Shown one piece after another: positions 1-13,469 of a DNA stretch of 64,000 nt. The first letter of the stretch is position 1, and the number at the start of each line of letters is the position of its first letter. The notes beneath the pieces were generated by a model. It was not told where the DNA came from and did not search any database. It saw only the letters and a list, made by a program, of their open reading frames with translations. The position numbers and the translations under genes were made by a program. The stretch spans positions 1 through 64,000 of the forward strand of contig JASTWB010000041.1 in NCBI GenBank assembly GCA_032158295.1, written 5' to 3'. The stretch is from Pycnopodia helianthoides. Taxonomy: Eukaryota; Echinodermata; Asteroidea; Forcipulatida; Asteriidae.

Positions 1-2430
1 TGAGGAAACGTTGAAGAACTTTGGCCTTCAAGTTACATCCGATCTGGCTAAGAGGGATGCATCCGCAGAATGGTCGTGTCCGGTTTAGGAACAATACAAA
101 AAACTACAACAAATAAACAGGGGCTATGTTGACGTATGCGTCTCTAAAGGACACACAAAAACGAAATGTCCTTCAAATCTCATGCGTTTTGCATGTCCTA
201 ATCATATTATATATTTATTTACGTGTCCCCTAAATCGTACTCCTTTACTCAGACTTATATTGTGTGTCCTCATTAACTTTGTATTTTGTGTGTGTCCTCT
301 AGAGACATTACTCTGTGCACACATTGTTTCAACATTAACTCAACAACACACTTAAGTGACTATTGGGGTCATAGCGAGAGAGTTGGAGGGTTTGAGGTTG
401 TTGGATAGTGCCGTTCCCGAAAATATTAATCAACCAAAAAGAAGGGCAAGAACAATGTTGGCAGTCATTTTTTGAATATTCAAAGTGAATTTCTGGGCAT
501 TAAAGTGAGCCGATTTAATTAATGTTACTTTCGATATCATAATTTAATACGAAGAGTAGTTATACTTTCGGTTTGGGTCTTGAGCGAAACGGGAAAAAAA
601 TATCGGTCGGCAAATTGGCTTGGCTCTCAACAGATCGTTAACAAACTGCTGCTTCTTGGACTTCCCCGAGTTCTGAAAAAGGGAAATGGTTTGAGGAGGA
701 GTGAGCAGGGGTGGGACAATTCTAATTGTTTATAATGTGTGTTATAGATCATTAAGTCCGACGTGGACCACAATGTCTGACAACCAATTTGAATATTGAT
801 ATGTCTAACAAGTCTCCCTACAGACTGAGAATTCACACTCATAACAACAAGCGTGAGTAAGACAAACGGCCATCATGCCGATCAACATTTGATACATTTA
901 TTGGCTTGATGTTTCAATAATAGGAATTCAAATATACAGACCTCTATATCGTCAAGTCTTTTGAAAACACTTCCTGTCGTATATAAATAACTTCTGTCCA
1001 AGTAATTTAAGTGTTTTGCCTATAGACCGTACAATCTAACTATTTTCTTTTCATTGGATTTATCATGAAATTGTAACTCATTTACGACTGTTTTGGTTAA
1101 AACCCAAAAATTGTACTTCTTCTGAATAGAATCAATCTTTGTGATTTAAAGCAAAAATAGTCTGATCATTGTTGTCAATTAAATTGTTCACACACAAAGC
1201 ATCAGACGACATCATAATTGACATTTTATCAGTTCCTGAAGAGCGCCAGTTTATTGACACAATAGAGAGACAGGCAGTCTTAGATAAAGAAAATAACAAC
1301 TTTTCAGCATAGATCTAAACATTGTACTAAAATGAGACGTTTTACTTGGTAAAAACCTTAAATGAAACTGTTTGATAAATATAATCAATGATCACTCAGT
1401 GAAACAACCTGTAAACCATACAAACACGTGAGAAGGAAAACCAATTCCCAAAGTGGTTATATTTATTTAAAAACAGTATCATTACATCTTTCCTTAAATC
1501 ACTATGGCTACATGTAGTATAAGAATGCTCATTTTCTTTGAACTTAACAAGTTGTTATCTGGACCTAAAAGAGACGTCCAACTTGGCATTGTGACAATAT
1601 TGCTCCAAAATGAATGAGGTGATTTCACAATTCAAATTAAAAATTGTTTTCTCTTAATTGAAAGGGTTCACATTTGCAAATATCTCAACATTTGAATATA
1701 CTTCCAATTTTGTTTGAAGTGATTCCCAGGGAATCGCAGACAATATTTGTACCCAACCGTGACCCAAACAAGGGCATCATCTTAATGAGCTGTTTTCAAT
1801 ATCGTCATTGTGGTTTGTACTGAGATATCGCAGTTTACCTAAAGTTATATTTTTGCTACTCACGTTTAATATTGGGTCAACACATGGTTCAGTAGCCTTG
1901 ATTGCAAGGCTTACTATAAAGCTAAAAATGTGAATAACCACAGCCGCACGAATGCGATGCCCGAATGCTATGCAACTCCTGTTCCGGTCCCCCCGACTGT
2001 CTTTAAACACCACGCCACGCTCTCACCCAAGGAAGCACGCAAACGCTCGTTTCCACAGTCCCACACACACCGCTATTCCACACACCGCTACCGCCCACAA
2101 TCCTAGCCCATGAGCTGTTAGGCGGCTCACGGGCTAGGATTGTGGGCGATAGCGGTTTGTGGAATAGCGGTGTGTGTAGGGCTGTGTACATTAAATCATA
2201 GAGGCGCTTTGAGTGTGTGCATGGTGAGAGTGCGGTGTGCTATTTTTTTAGAGTGAGTCGGGGGACTGGGGTTGTATTGCATTCGGGCGGCTGAGGTTTG
2301 AGTATCTTTGCTCTATGGTTTTAGCTAGAGTACTTGTCTACACAGCCTTGATATCAAGGCTAATGGTTCAGTTTTAGAAGAGTTAATTCAATTCAACTAA
2401 AAGTTTTGATCAAACACTCCAAACAACCAA
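1..2430. repeat. Left arm of inverted duplication, spacer part
   Basis: The reverse complement of this stretch matches 38.2-42.4 kb. Matching landmarks include the block with 'gatgcatccctct' near position 60 (versus about 41,660 and 42,350), the block around 870-960 (versus 41,340-41,430), the block around 1,130-1,250 (versus 41,100-41,220), the block around 1,560-1,640 (versus 39,690-39,745) and the block around 1,790-1,880 (versus 38,330-38,415). No coding region is visible. Differences between the arms are mostly insertions: a foldback element here, two MITEs and a THAP exon in the other arm. The collinear continuation of this arm lies at 29.69-31.2 kb. Confidence 0.8.
1892..2362. mobile_element. 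Foldback-type DNA element with 8-bp target duplication
   Basis: A 471-bp element is flanked by the direct repeat ATGGTTCA at 1,884-1,891 and 2,363-2,370. Its ends are inverted copies of TAGCCTTGAT followed by AAGGCT, and the right end is itself a palindrome. Nearly the whole element folds back on itself: the arms pair across a short loop near 2,111-2,127, through GCTAGGATTGTGGGCG and its complement. The other arm of the inverted duplication (about 38,315-38,335) has the unoccupied site, which confirms insertion. The 8-bp duplication fits hAT-like or P-like transposases. No transposase gene is present, so it is non-autonomous. Confidence 0.85.
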
Positions 2431-5400
2431 ACTGTGATTTAAGGAGCGGCTGGCTGCAGCTCTAAGATGCTCTTAATATTGTAGTTATTACCTTATTATG
2501 GCCGAGTTAACATCGTAGATACCGGTTAATACCCTCACAGCCAGACCTGGGGAGCCTCCGGAGAGCACCCCCCCCCCCCCTTAATTTACTTTTTTTTCTT
2601 CTTATTTTGCCAGCTCCGCTTAGACTACATGATATCCTCAATGAAACCCTCTAGTTTGACATTCTTAAATCACCTTAATTCTTGAGTTCAGTACAGGTCA
2701 GGCCTAATTTGCGAAAGGTTGAAGTCCAACCGAAGCTGATTCATGTGTGTACCATAAGCCCATTGGGCTGTGCACATATCTAATTCCTTTGAGTTTCAGA
2801 CTAGACTAGGCAAAGCTCAACAGCTGTGTTGAGACAGACTGGTGCTGTCTGTCACTGTTTTATGTCCATGTTTCAAAGCGACTGTTTCATGTACTGCTTC
2901 CATACATCTATTTAGACCATTAGAAGGATTGTGTCCACCAAACAGTGTTTTATAGTGCCCACTGGAGGCTCCTCATGTGCAGCTTGTTTCATTTTTTTTT
3001 ATTTATTGATTTGTATATTATTATTGGGGGATGCTGCTCGCAGGGTTTTAAGTTTGGTGTGATGATTATGTTGGATGACACTTCCACATGTTTGTTTTGT
3101 TGACAACTGTACAATGTGAATCAACGACCACCTTTTCAAAAAACTCATTGTTTTATCAAACTTTAATTGAAGTATTTTAGTTAAATTATGTTATATCATT
3201 ATTTGTAAGGTTGGATGTTACATTTTAATGTTTTACTATTTTGTTCCTTTCGTTTATTATAATAGGACGAGTGTAAACTGAAATGGATATGTCAAAAGTA
3301 ATTAATGACAACATTTATAACATAAGTATTCTGTCTGAAATTTATGGTTAACTACACTTGTAAAAACTAACGATGATCACAGCGGGTTTAGTTTCAATTC
3401 CCTGTAACAAAAATCTTTAAGATTAGACAATTCTGATGAAAAACAATTTACACTGCTGTTCCCCATAAACAGCACTTAGTTTGTTTAGATGCATTCAAAC
3501 CAGTAGGTTGGTTTAAGAATAATTTGTTGTATTGTACCTAGAATATTTCTTCAAGTGAATTCATCCATGTACATTGTACGCGTTTGCAATGAATGAACAT
3601 CCAGGGCGCTGTGACTAGTGTTATGTAAGATGTAGTAAGATGTAGTAAATATTAAGCTGTACATGTACATGGGATGCATATATCCGATGCATGTACCGAG
3701 CAAAACACCATGGTCTTGGAACCAAGACTATATTGTACCAAGAATGTTTCTTCAAGTGAAGTCATCATGTAAGATGTAGTAAATATTAGTATGATACTTT
3801 GAAGTATGCATGACCCCAAAGGAAACGGTTGTTACGTTTTGGCAAATCGTAATAAATTTTAAACAAATCCATAATTTACAATATATATATTGACAGAAGT
3901 AGTATCACAAAATCTCAGCCGTTTTACAAACCGAACCTTCATGTAATTACTTAGTTCGTGATGTAATGTGGTGTTTAGAATGTCGGCTTGTAAATGCTTT
4001 CCAATCAATAGCTTCACTTAATTTTCTATTCATTAATAATCGTTCTCGATGTTAAATTTTTACATAAAATACGGAACAATTCCTCCAGAAGTATAAATAA
4101 AAAGTAACCTGCTTTATGTTGCCCCACATCCTTGATTAAAACATAATGACTCTAATTATGAATAAATATCAAATATTTGGGGCGTGGCCCCTAACTTTAG
4201 AGGGCGCAACTTTGTAACATTGTTGAACACTTGAGACGTGTATGAGCCAGACTGGAATGTAGGAGTGAGGAGTCCCAATAATTAGTCACATACAGTAACG
4301 GATAATGTTAGGACGCGTCCGATTCAAGCGACTTTGGCTACGACTAAAGCCGTTGGTTGCTGTGACAACTTGAAGATGGTTCTTTTAGCAATACAGCCGT
4401 AGCCACTGCCGAAGCCGTTAATACGTAGCAGGACCGTCATTCCATGATCATTCCTCATTTTGAGATTACTTGGAACCATTTAATTGTTGAGATCTTTACC
4501 AAAGAAGACTGCATTAAGGGACGGATTCAATCGAATAAACCACACAGTATGGTCAAACCCTTACCATTAGTCTTCATCCAAGACGTTACTATCATATAAA
4601 CATAAAGTCGTCATTCGACGATCGAGAAACAACTCAACGACAGAGGGCACACCGTGTTATCCATTCCAAAGTGGAACTTCCCATGTTAAAACAAAACACA
4701 CAACGATTATTGTTGTGTTGATCTCTATGCTACAAATACACATTACTCCTTATTGGTTGGGGAGCATAACTGGCTAAAAAGTCCTTTGAGTTGGGGCTGT
4801 TCAACCAATCCCAATCGTGAGAGTAGTCAATTAACTAAACAAGTCATTTGAAAAGCAGCCAGCTGAGATGTGTACTTTAACACAAATTGTTAATCTAGTT
4901 CCTTCCAAAAAAATGGCAGTTCAACTTGGCAAGGTTTTCTTTCGTTTAAAGCGTATAACAATAGTGTGTGATGTGATGTTTTAAAATACTTAAGATACAA
5001 AATACCACAATTTGTATTTGTAGATTAAAGTCAGAAACCACTATACAGGTAAACTGTAAGACACAGCAAAACAGTCCCATATCTCAGATGTAACTTCAGT
5101 ACCATGACAACCTAAAGCACTACAGAGTTAAATGTGCCCATGGTTTTGTTTCCACTTATCACAAACAAATACAGGTTTAACAGTTGAGGGAAGACGCTCT
5201 ACCCGATTAATTAAATCGGGTCATTTTTGAAACAATTCTCATGTGACTTGATACTCATTCAATTTACTCGATCGATGTATTTGTCGTCCTTTGTGCTGAC
5301 TGTTGAATGTGCCATATGTTTACTTTTTGTCACTGTCATTTTTTAATCGATGCCATGTCAGTGTTTACATGAATGCGATGGGGTGTCACTGTCGCCATTT

Positions 5401-7680
5401 GTGATCAAGTTTAAAACACTCATGATAACCAAAGCCATGATCAAGGATGAAGGGTCGACAGGTGTCATTCGATGCCACGGTAATCAGTATGTGACAAAAA
5501 TGATCTTGTTATCAATGTATTTTTGATTTTTTTTTAAGATCAGAATAATATTGGTTATAATAAGGAAGTGTACGAACATTGCAAACCAATGTCGTGTATA
5601 CGAATGCCAGCCAGTATGAGGAAGCATTATTGTTTATTTTTAGCACAATGTATGCTTCTATTTTGACCAAATTATAAACACAATGGCAGTTGCACTCTTA
5701 CATTTGCTTATTCGATATGTTGCAATTTAAGGCAAACCATGTAATATTATATATAATAAGAGCGAAATTTAGAAAGGTTTGTCGCACACACAGAAGCAAA
5801 GAATCTTGGAAAATGATTGTCCATCCACGTGACATAATAATGAGAACCTTAATGATAAACGAAAACAGTGCAAATAAAACTGACTATAATGAGCACAACC
5901 TTCTCAGATTTCTCCCAAAATGTGCCTAGTTGAAGTCAACAACCTTAGGGGCACACTATTTGAGCCATTTATCAACAATCCATAAATCTCCGGACTTTCA
6001 AAATCTTTGATTTACAGAAAAAGCTGTGTGTTTACATGTTAGTATTGAGACATGGCACATTAGTATTTAATGAAGTGGACTCAAGATGTCGCAACTTCCT
6101 CAATACGGCTCTGTGTAGAGGCTGCCGTGTGAACGACCTTCAACTACACTATGATATTATCTAATGAGGAACGGTTAGGGACTTGGTGCCAGATCCGGGT
6201 TGAAAAGTTCTTTAAAATACAAACATACACAAACACTTCGAAAGCAAGGAAGTGCAGAAATCATACACGCAATACTATTTAGGTCAATTAGGATGCGAGT
6301 CCCATAACAACAGACAACTTACCGCTCGCCAAGGAAAGATACTGAAAGGTCGAAGGCTCTGTAGTGTACCAACAAGGACGATGAACCAAATTGATCTTGA
6401 TTGGTACTGCATTGTTTTTGTACATATTGTTTTGATTTTTAAGACATCTCCATAATCAGGGTGCAATATCTATGGGAAACCTACTTCACTTTGTTTTCTG
6501 TACTCTGCAGCTGAATCCTATTCAGGCAATCCAATTGACATAACGATGTAAAATTACTTCCTTGTTCCGTGAATAAATTGAACTACACAACGCCCCTGAC
6601 CCCATCCCAATGTGACTACGTCACTGGTTAGAGGCATGCTGTTTAGATTTAGTAGTCCAGCAAGTATGACATGAAATTATGCATACCAAATGTAGTGTAA
6701 TGTAGTTTTATACATGAGTTTTAGAGATAACCCGTTTTACACAACCACTCTGTGTAATTGGCAAGAAAACGTAATTCAGAACGCGACCGAGGTCAGGCGC
6801 TGCAGTTACGCAAGAACTTGACGTTAGTCCAGACTCTAGCTGACCATGTTCCAATCAATTGAAACGGCACAAACATTGCTGATGACAAAGGGTTCGATTT
6901 CGGGAAACAATGAAGATTCATCTTCGAAAAAAAAAATATTTAATCATAAATTATAAGTTTCATTTAAGAACTCAATGAACGTTAAATTAATTCCAGACCT
7001 ATAATTCCTAGAGAGAAATGCTTTGGGATAAAATACTAGCAATTTTAACAAATACTTAAAAAGCATCCAAATTCACAGTAATTGATTAATGTTGCTATTG
7101 TTTTTTTAGTTTTATTTTAACTCGGTAATCGAAGCAAACACATGTAATATGAACGAGTACAAAATCTTTGACTACAATACATTTTATTTTTCACTGTTTC
7201 CAAGCAAGCTTGATAAACATTAATCTGGTTGGTTGAATGGATTTTTTTTTATTTTTTTTTTTTATTATGTTTTTTCCTTTTTTCTTGCTTGAAATGGTTA
7301 AACTCTACCCAGACACACACAACAAAAAAAACACGAACGATACTCTTGCTGCCTTATTACTATGAGTTAACCAATAAATTATTTTTAACTGCTGAATAAG
7401 TTATGATCTCTAAGTACAAATCACTCTGACGATATTTAAAACTTTAACGAAATGTGTAATGTTTTGTAACATCAACCCAGTGGTTGAGTTCACCCCCCCC
7501 CCAACAAAAATAAAACAATATTTATATAATAATAATGATGGTAATAACAATTTCAAAAAACTAGATTGTTTCACCCCTGGTACAGTCAACTATGAATATC
7601 CATCTTGCTTGAAGTTTACAGTTTCAAAAACCTGTTCGTGCCATCTTTTAATAACCATATTGCGTAGTCAAACTTGATGC
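2431..7680. other. Gene-free AT-rich stretch upstream of FREP-A
   Basis: No convincing exon is visible; the open frames are short and show no recognisable domain. It contains poly-C and poly-T runs (near 2,570 and 7,250), a direct duplication of about 130 bp (around 3,530-3,660 and 3,720-3,800, sharing TTCTTCAAGTGAA and AGATGTAGTAAATATTA), and a segment near 6,180-6,310 that recurs diverged at 17,745-17,890. A small hairpin made of ACCCGATT and AATCGGGT lies near 5,200-5,222. Confidence 0.6.
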
Positions 7681-7911
7681 CAAGTAATAGATGCATGTAT
7701 GCCAAGTTCATTGTAGATTATGTAGCTATAAATATATATTTATGTATAATATTGTCGAGTTTCCTTTTTTTCCACATTTAGTGTACGTCTTGGGAACAAA
7801 TTTGGACAGTTACCAACTCTTCGGGAGATATAAAGGTCTGCTAATTCCCATTGTGTATCCATTACTACACGACACATCCAAACAACCAGAAGTATTGTCA
7901 TTTTGACCGCA

Positions 7912-8515
7912 ATGGGGCCGTTTGTCTTGTTCATGTTTGTTATGATCATGAAGTCTGGAGCTGAGCATGGCGCCAGCTCACTTACTTTCACTGAGAGCAG
8001 TGATTCTGCAATGTGTGTGTGCCGTCCACACGTCACCATCAACCCACCCGTATGTGCACGGTCTCTTGCGACGACCTTAGAGAGCGGCTGCAATTCTTCG
8101 ACCGTTCAAGACATCGTTTCATTAGAGCTTGAAGACACCAAACGTAAGGTGGTTGAGTTGCAGGTTGCAGTATCGACCAGCCAAGAAATGATTACCTTTG
8201 AACTAAAGAACACAACACACCAGTTGAAAGACACAAGACGTAAGGTGGAAGAGTTGCAGGTTACAGTCTCTCAAAACCAGGAGTTGCAGGTTGCAGTCTC
8301 TGGTAATCAAGAAACCGTTTCCTCTGAGCTAGAAGTCACGAGACGTAAGGTGGATGAGTTGCAGGTTGCAGTTTCGAGCAACCAAGAATTTGTTACCTCT
8401 CAACTAAGGAACACCTCAGATCAATTGACAGACACGCGACGTGAAGTGGGAGTCATTGGGCGACAGGTGGGGGAGCTCCAGGAGTCAGTATCTGAGTTAA
8501 TTAAACTCCTAAATG
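7912..8515 (+). CDS. FREP-A exon 1: signal peptide and coiled-coil stalk
   Basis: Starts at ATG 7,912, chosen because it aligns with the FREP-B start (MG-F hydrophobic leader) and begins a hydrophobic segment of about 15 residues typical of a signal peptide. After a short Cys-containing stretch (CVC near residue 36), the exon encodes heptad-patterned repeats of the type [13 protein letters not shown], predicted to form a coiled-coil trimerisation stalk. It has one copy of a 35-residue stalk unit that is present three times in FREP-B. The exon ends AATG followed by the donor GTAGGT at 8,516. The open frame runs on to a stop at 8,541, but the splice to 8,826 restores GLLVQ and leads into the fibrinogen-like domain. 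Confidence 0.88.
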
Positions 8516-8825
8516 GTAGGTTTAATTTGTTTGAAATCTAAGTCAAACTTGCCTAAACACGAGCATAAGATAAAGTACATTTGAAATTGAAATAGTTTAA
8601 GCAAAACTGTTGAAGACTAATAATTCACTGTAGAATCTCTTCCACAGCAATCATTAATATATCATCTTAATATAAAGTATGGTGCAGTTTTAATTCATAA
8701 AAAAAACATACAACATAACTTTTTGAAAGAGGGGGACGTAAGAGGCGCTTTTCTTTGAAGTATCACATTAATCTTCCAACTGTCTTTGTTTCATAATTAA
8801 ATCATGATCTCTTCTACATAAAAAG

Positions 8826-8977
8826 GAGGTTTATTGGTCCAATGCCAACCTAAAGATTGTTCCGACATTCACGCAAGGGGTGTGACACGCAGTGGTGTGT
8901 ACACGATCAAACCACCGTATTCAGGTGAGCCCTTCTTGGTGTACTGTGATATGGAAACAGACGGCGGAGGCTGGACG
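8826..8977 (+). CDS. FREP-A exon 2: start of fibrinogen-like domain
   Basis: The exon follows acceptor AAAAG and ends before donor GTAAGA at 8,978. It encodes the N-terminal part of a fibrinogen-like domain, including [18 protein letters not shown] and [12 protein letters not shown], which are family hallmarks with two of the conserved cysteines. Its length (152 nt) and both splice phases equal those of FREP-B exon 2. Confidence 0.92.
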
Positions 8978-9519
8978 GTAAGATAATACATTATTGCCAC
9001 ATTGCCACTAAAATTAGGCTCTTCGTTTGTACTGAGTGACCTTAGCAGCCTTTTAGTCCAATTCAAAAAACAAACAATTACATGATTTTAAAACTGTTCT
9101 CCGGTCTTTAATAATCCACGAGACGATGAAAACTGTTGTCACGAAGGCAACTACTTAGCCAAACTGATCTCTAAAACTGAAAGCAACTCGTAGCAATTAT
9201 GATACTCCGGAAGTAATCCTATTCGCGAAATTATAGTCTCACAAAAACAGCACTTATCTCCGGCACAAGAATTTAATCCATGGGATCTTAATCCTTTAGA
9301 AACCTGAATTCCGGTAGTAATATAATCCACGAAATCATAATTCATTTACAAGTGCAGCATTGATTTCCAGCACGAGATCTTTAAAGCACCTGTAAATAGT
9401 TTTGTTGTAATTGTTTTAAACAATGGAGTATACGTATATTAACAATCCAACAATATTTTGAGTGATTAATTGTCAGGATTTATATGTTTAAACAAATAAA
9501 AACGGTGTTTAGGTGTGAC

Positions 9520-10053
9520 TCCGCCCATCCCCTTTTGTGACGTCAATCGAGGCAGACTTCGCTGCCTTGATCGAACATTAACCCCTCTCGACGCCCTCTA
9601 CTTTGCCTGCGTTTTACAAGTGTGCAAGTAAGTAGTGAGTCCGACGTTGTGTTGTTTATTTTAAAAAAAGGGGGTATTTTTCAGGCAATGCCGACCAGGT
9701 GCATTGCTGCTGGATGCAAAAAAGAAAAAGAAAAAAAAGATGGGGTCAGCTTACATCTCTTTCCAGCTGATCCAAAATGTAGCTGGTTATGGGTAGCGAA
9801 GGTTAGTCTAACGAGGGCAGAGTGGGCATGGTCCGGTCTGCGCGTCCGGTCCGACGTCCTTTTTAGCTCTATGCAGTGACCACTCCAAGCCGTCGTGCTT
9901 CGAATCCGGGATGTATCACATGAGATGAGAAGAAAAGTAATTCTTAAACACAACGCCATCCCAAACATATTTCCAGTTAGTGGAAAGTCGAAGAAGCAAC
10001 CTGAACGACGTGAAAAACCTAGAGCAGCTTTTGCCAATTGTGAACAAATCCGG
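9520..10053 (+). pseudogene. THAP-domain gene remnant, copy 1, in FREP-A intron 2
   Basis: From ATG 9,688 the frame reads [10 protein letters not shown] and then VSLHLFPADP...W, the first half of a THAP zinc finger (C-x4-C, FPxDP, W). It stops at 9,879. The second half (C-S-D-H, then S-C-F-E-S-G) continues in a different frame around 9,870-9,930, followed by [11 protein letters not shown] in the original frame, so at least one frameshift breaks the gene. A consensus donor GTAAGT follows at 10,054. A CRE-like TGACGTCA and a small hairpin precede it near 9,538-9,575. THAP domains bind DNA and occur in P-element-type transposases and in host regulators. The segment is present again at 45.1-45.6 kb in the equivalent FREP-B intron. 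Confidence 0.7.
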
Positions 10054-10139
10054 GTAAGTTTGAACTTTGAAGGGCATGTTTTTAGCTCGCGGTACGCGTC
10101 ACGATTTAAAAAAAAACAGCACTGATCTCCGGCAGTATT

Positions 10140-12200
10140 ATTTAAACCGCGTGATATTTAAGATTCAGCAATTTTGAGTTCCGGTGTTAGTGATCCAATC
10201 CGCGAAATCGTCATTGTCGCAGCTAGACCCATGGAAGTCGATTGAAATGGTAAATTATTACTTTCTTTGTCCACTAAACTAAGGGCCATGATTTGCTACT
10301 ATGAAATTGCTAGTGCGAGTTGCTACTGTGCAGCAGCTGCTTTGTTGTAAATAGTTTTGGCAGCTGAGCAAGTGCTACTGTGCAGCAGCAGTACTTGTTA
10401 TATACATTAGGTACAAATGCATTACTATAGTTTGTTTCTTTGTTCTGTGGGCGTAGTCCCGCAGGAATGTCTTGGGAATGTCACTGGTGTGCGTGAGTGA
10501 GCAGAATGGTAGTGTGGGATATAAAGTGGAGAAAATTGAAAGTATGTTCAGAGTACCAGCTTGAAGTCGGGTGTGTGAGGTGTATGAAGTTAGAGACAGG
10601 CAGCCAGAGTTCTCCCGTGCATGCTGCGGCACGGATGTATTGGATCTGGTGAAGCACAGAGGAGAGATGAGCTTGGCAAATCGTAAGTTCTTTTAAATTC
10701 TGTTGATGGAGAAAATACTGTGAAATGATGTAGTGTTTTAAATTAAATATAGGGCACTTGGTCAAAAGCATTTATAGTTTTAAAAGATTGTTGATCCAAA
10801 AATAGATTATTGCAATTTTGATACTTTTCATTGATTTTCTGGCAAGTGTACTGAAAAGGTATAACCTAACTTGTACGACCATGTTCTTGTACAGTTTGGT
10901 ATTATTTTCACTTATAGATGGCTCTACCTGACCATTACAGTCCGCGGGTAAATGCTTGACACTCCTGATTTGAGTAGTGGCACATCACGCCAACACTGAG
11001 CTGATGTGAACCTTAGCTTTGAAGCATTTATGGAGATGTGACATTTTCTTCAATGGGCTGAATTCGGCAATCGACTGATGACAAGTTGATATCAGCTAAG
11101 TAGACTGGATAACCCATGGTTGGAAAACTTAGCAGTTGTCGCCTTTCAGCATGGATGAATGTCTGTGAGCATGTCTTGAACATTGAACTATGAACTATGG
11201 CAGTGTGGACTCCATTATCAGTTATACTATAAACATTTGAATTGAGTGTGGTTCTTGATTTGGTCACGGTTGATCAAATAGAAGATTTGTAAAGTTTGAG
11301 ATACGGCTAATTGCCGTTCACTCATATTGGTAAATGATCCAATTGACCATTGAGAATTGAATTAGTGAGAATTACTAACTTCTGGAGAGACTAATGTTTG
11401 GATCCTTGAGAGTTAACAACTTTATATGGAAGAAAGATTATTGGATCGTTGAGAGTTGATAAATTATTGAAAGAATACTGTTGATCGTTAAAACTTAATA
11501 AATTATTGAGGATTGCTGTTGAATTATTGAGAATATTGAATTTTTGAAAACTGTGATACAAGACGTTAGAAAATGATGATTTATTGACGAATTAAGGTTA
11601 TTTGGAATCAACAAATCACAAATTGATACTTGGTTTGACAAGAATTTTGAGGATTGAATCTATTGAATGTTGAGGTGTGATTTTTTGTGGCTAAAACGGT
11701 GGCCACTGAAAATATCTTGTATGTAAAGTTCTGCCTAAGCATTTTGTTTTGTAAATAAATTTCATTATTTTGTAAATAAATTTTATTATTTTGTAAATAC
11801 AATCTTGGTTGTCTTCAGTGATAATTTATTTATGCAGCGTGACAATCATTTAAAGCTAAAGTGAATTGTCAAAATAAATTGCATAGCTTAATTTACCATC
11901 ACGTATAAATAAACAAAATAAGACTAAATATTTAAGTATGTAACAGTTGACTGAATACAGCCGAGGACTATTTGTTTCTTCTTTCAAAATGTTCTTGCAG
12001 CTTCGGTGACCAATTGAGCCAAATTTTTCACATGTTTGTTATTTTAAACATATGTTTGGATACACCATGTGAGGATACTGGTCTTTGACAATTAGCAAAG
12101 GTATATCCTGCAGTAACCATAATTACGTATTATTTATTTCTTAATAATTTTTTTTTTCAAAACAGAAAAATTAAAAAGTATGGAGGCATCGTCTAGAAGC
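10140..12200. repeat. FREP-A intron sequence shared with FREP-B intron 2
   Basis: No coding potential seen. The part near 10,285-10,400 (GAAATTGCTAGTGCGAGTTG, then several CTACTGTGCAGCAGC) and the part near 11,480-11,740 recur at 54,403-54,725. In FREP-B these are separated from the THAP remnant by newer retrotransposons. Degenerate short repeats built on ATTGTTGA and AATTATTGAG fill 11,320-11,560, and AATTTTATTATTTTGTAAAT-type repeats lie near 11,750-11,800. Confidence 0.6.
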
Positions 12201-12687
12201 TGGGGCTTGTGGTGAGATGCCTTACGGACAGACAGACAAAACGTAAACAGGAACAAGAACGTACGGACAGACAGGTTGAACAAAGACAGAGATGATGAAC
12301 AAGAAATACACACTAATTTTTAAATATAAACATCAAACATTAAGTTGTGACAAAAATGTTTACCAGTCAAGTAAATCAGCCCATGCCTCTGCTGTAAAAC
12401 GGATGAATTGATGTGGCTTAGACACACCGCGTGTCGTACCAAGCAAGCGCTTCAGAAAAGCACGACCTGGCCGCACTGCGCTTCACACACAATTCAAACT
12501 CCCTGGTTGAAGCTGTGACAGGTACGGGACATTTGGTTTGACTGCCGTTGACCCACGCCCCCACTGCGGTCGTCCTGCCGAAAGGAGGATTCCGTAGGGT
12601 AGAACAAAATGTGGCTGCCCCAACCAAAGTAAACCACAACTCAGCGTCACTGGTAGCCCAAAGAGCGGGATGGCATACGAGCTTGCC

Positions 12688-12888
12688 TCAATCTGAAATT
12701 AGTATCGTGAAAACCAGTACACTGGTAGGCAGCTGAACGAACATTATTAGCATATTAATTTCAGCAAATGGCGCGCTTGCCCTGAATGGCCCTGCTGACA
12801 AATGGAGGCAAAACAATTCAAAGAACTCGCCTTTCCAAATTGTCTCGTGCATTGAAAGAGGTACTTCATCCCCAAGCTCATCCCACAC
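12688..12888 (-). pseudogene. Gag-like fragment of a DIRS/Ngaro-type element
   Basis: A 66-codon minus-strand frame contains [20 protein letters not shown] followed by [10 protein letters not shown], a segment resembling gag-like proteins of tyrosine-recombinase retroelements. It is short, has no full ORF around it, and has a close second copy at 54,864-55,055. Confidence 0.45.
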
Positions 12889-13070
12889 GCTAACCCTGCG
12901 ATGCCATTAATTATTAATTAGTCTGTGGATGCCCTACAGGACAGCAGCGTGCAGTACGTTGGGAAAACGTCAATACCTCCTTTACAATGTTAATTTCATA
13001 CCTTTTTTCAAAGCTAATAACCTTTCGAAACGTTGAAGAGATAGTTTGGTATAAAGAAGAAATACAATTA

Positions 13071-13469
13071 TCATATATATTTTTGTTCGAAAATTATTAT
13101 GTTTTTACACTTAAAATGAACAAGTAATTGAGGTAAATGTGTTTTCGGTCTATAGGTTGCAGACCTGTAGGCCATTGGAGGGCTAAGCAGTGGGGACTGA
13201 GCAAACTCGCCAGTTGTCGCGCTTCCTTCGTTGATAGCCGGGCTGAACAAATTAAAACCGAAATTAAACTCACAGATTCCAGAGGTGACTAGCGCAGCGG
13301 ATGAAAGCGCAGCATTTCCTTGCTGACTCGATGCAGGGCCCCCGTCGATGGGCGGCAAACCGATTACTTGAACGGTTGAATCCACATTGACAGCAGGAAT
13401 AGTGGATGAGACTGCTGCTACCGAAGCAGCCACAACGCAGTCGCCGTGGTGGCCGGAGCCAGATCGCAC
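13071..13469 (-). pseudogene. Ser/Ala/Pro-rich ORF, possibly the N-terminal part of the same gag
   Basis: A 132-codon frame between the two inverted arms encodes a low-complexity Ala/Ser/Val-rich protein (for example VVAASVAAVSSTIPAVNVDS). It lies upstream, on the minus strand, of the gag-like fragment at 12,688-12,888, so it may be the N-terminal part of that protein. There is no recognisable domain of its own, and the last 25 or so codons look like non-coding read-through. Confidence 0.3.

Noticed and set aside
7740..8093. 117-codon minus-strand ORF
   Set aside because: It overlaps FREP-A exon 1 and its upstream region on the opposite strand. The plus-strand reading has a signal peptide, stalk and in-phase splice sites.
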